Shown piece by piece: positions 63,262-64,000 of a DNA stretch of 64,000 nt. A program made the translations under genes and the position numbers. How positions within the stretch are numbered: position 1 is the first letter of the stretch; every line of letters starts with the position of its first letter. The notes under the pieces are model-generated. The model saw only the letters and a program-made list of their open reading frames with translations, ran no database searches and was not told the DNA's origin. Source of the DNA: Rhodanobacteraceae bacterium (lineage in GTDB: Bacteria; Pseudomonadota; Gammaproteobacteria; Xanthomonadales; SZUA-5). The stretch lies in the NCBI GenBank assembly GCA_024234055.1, contig JACKOW010000001.1, forward strand, positions 350,001 to 414,000, given 5' to 3'.

Positions 63262-64000
63262 TCTGGAAAAAGGAAAAAGGAAAAAGGAAAAGGGGAGAGC
63301 CGGCAGCCGGCAGCCAGGCTCGGCATTGCCGTTTGCACTCGGCGCTCTTGATTCTTGCTCTATACCGGGTCAGGAGGTGTTGGTGGCAGCGCTTTGGTGG
63401 CTCTGTGGTGGCATTGGCGAGACCAGAGTGGTCGTGCGATGCCGGCAAAGGCGCCGACTGCAAACGGCGATCCGGCCATTCAGTCAGAGCCGCAGGCAGG
63501 CTGGTCATGTTCGTCATTGCGAGCAGGCTGTTTCGGGCCGAAACAGGTGGCTCTCCGTGAACCCATATCGTAGGTCGTTGATGCGTCATTGCGAGGAGCA
63601 CAGAGACGAAGCAATCCAGGGTATCGCGGCACGCCCCTGGATTGCTTCGCTACGATCTCCATGAACCGCATTCCAGCGCCGGGCACCGGGGGTATCGGGT
63701 CGCTGTTGTGGAGGGCGCCGCGCTGCGGCGCCGCTTTGCGCTGAGCGGAGATCAAGAGCGGCCGCGCAGGCGCGCGTCCCTCCTCAAGGCCGCTTCGTAC
63801 CTGCCAGGGTTCATGGCCCGTGCGCAGTGTCGGGCCGATACAGGTGGCTTTCCATGAACCCATATCGCAAATTGTTGATTTGATTTGTTCATTTGAGCGC
63901 CCTTGCGGCGCGACCGCTGCTTCGGAAGTGCGGCTTGGCGGTCGCGACGCGAGGTCGCTCCTACAGGCGAGTTTGTGGTTCATGGCCGGTGCGCAGTGTC
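63262..64000. repeat. 739-bp repeat island to window end
   Basis: In order: a ggaaaaa heptanucleotide array (about 63267-63297, four to five copies), family G half-sites (near 63325 and 63450), a family B pair (63584-63656), a near-complete family C element (63662-63850, nearly identical to 39343-39530), a catgg...ccatgaacc palindrome, and a family H inverted pair (63895-63968). No plausible gene was seen, although short frames exist. Confidence 0.85.

Noticed and set aside
61460..63601. A 713-aa single frame fusing the aminopeptidase with upstream sequence
   Set aside because: The upstream 253 codons are antisense or off-frame to the VanZ gene and repeats; a TTG with a well-spaced ggag sits at the family start.

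Overview
The window is a GC-rich gammaproteobacterial chromosome segment, most plausibly from the Xanthomonadales (Lysobacterales). This is inferred from gene content: a FimX-type degenerate GGDEF/EAL protein, EF-P with Lys34 next to epmB, an mtaD-ubiG-HAD phosphatase run, a leuA-C-D-B series, a fused AroQ-TyrA, and very repeat-rich intergenic DNA with 7-, 8- and 9-bp tandem repeats of the kind used for typing in Xylella. No species is claimed. No prophage, conjugative element, CRISPR array or tRNA gene was seen.

Layout. 1-240: the end of an rRNA operon (5S and terminator). 394-888: moaB. 1043-8717: a MacAB-like ABC export cluster (adaptor, ATPase, permease, a second permease broken by five frameshifts, second ATPase) behind a perfect sigma-54 promoter match. 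9013-10652: two paralogous unknown envelope proteins. 10659-13004: phaR, phaB and gluQ. 13249-18050: htpX facing fimX, then epmB divergent from efp. 18070-21537: a tightly overlapped run of MTA/SAH deaminase, ubiG, HAD phosphatase and a squalene/phytoene-synthase-like protein. 22060-29967: rsgA, DUF937, DUF481, parB/parA, a small membrane protein and prlC. 30195-38986: a transglutaminase / circularly permuted ATP-grasp-alpha-E / transglutaminase-DUF2126 cluster (predicted peptide-bond-forming system) divergent from a cNMP-binding patatin phospholipase. 39731-42043: a large secreted endonuclease I. 42054-43008: a REP-associated tyrosine transposase (RAYT) framed by direct REP units. 43011-49020: curA-like oxidoreductase, rraA, ppiA-lpxH, glmU and a TonB-like lipoprotein. 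49021-55468: dusB and leuB, leuD, leuC, leuA with a leucine-rich leader peptide and attenuator. 55690-63261: DUF5916 outer-membrane protein, tyrA, CBS protein, unknown anchored protein, M17 aminopeptidase and VanZ-like protein.

The intergenic DNA is unusually structured. At least six dispersed families recur: (A) REP palindromes with the ctgtgggagcgg core, (B) cgtcattgcgag / gaagcaatccag inverted pairs, (C) a roughly 190-bp element around ggagggcgccgcg, (D) long inverted repeats built of the 9-mer gcaaaggac, (G) gccgagtgcaactcggc palindromes, and (H) taggagcgaccttg pairs. Superimposed are many tandem arrays of unrelated sequence that mostly share a 7-bp period. The strongest specific observations are the RAYT with its REP units, the sigma-54 site almost touching its start codon, the leu leader/attenuator, the decayed permease, and the transglutaminase/ATP-grasp cluster.
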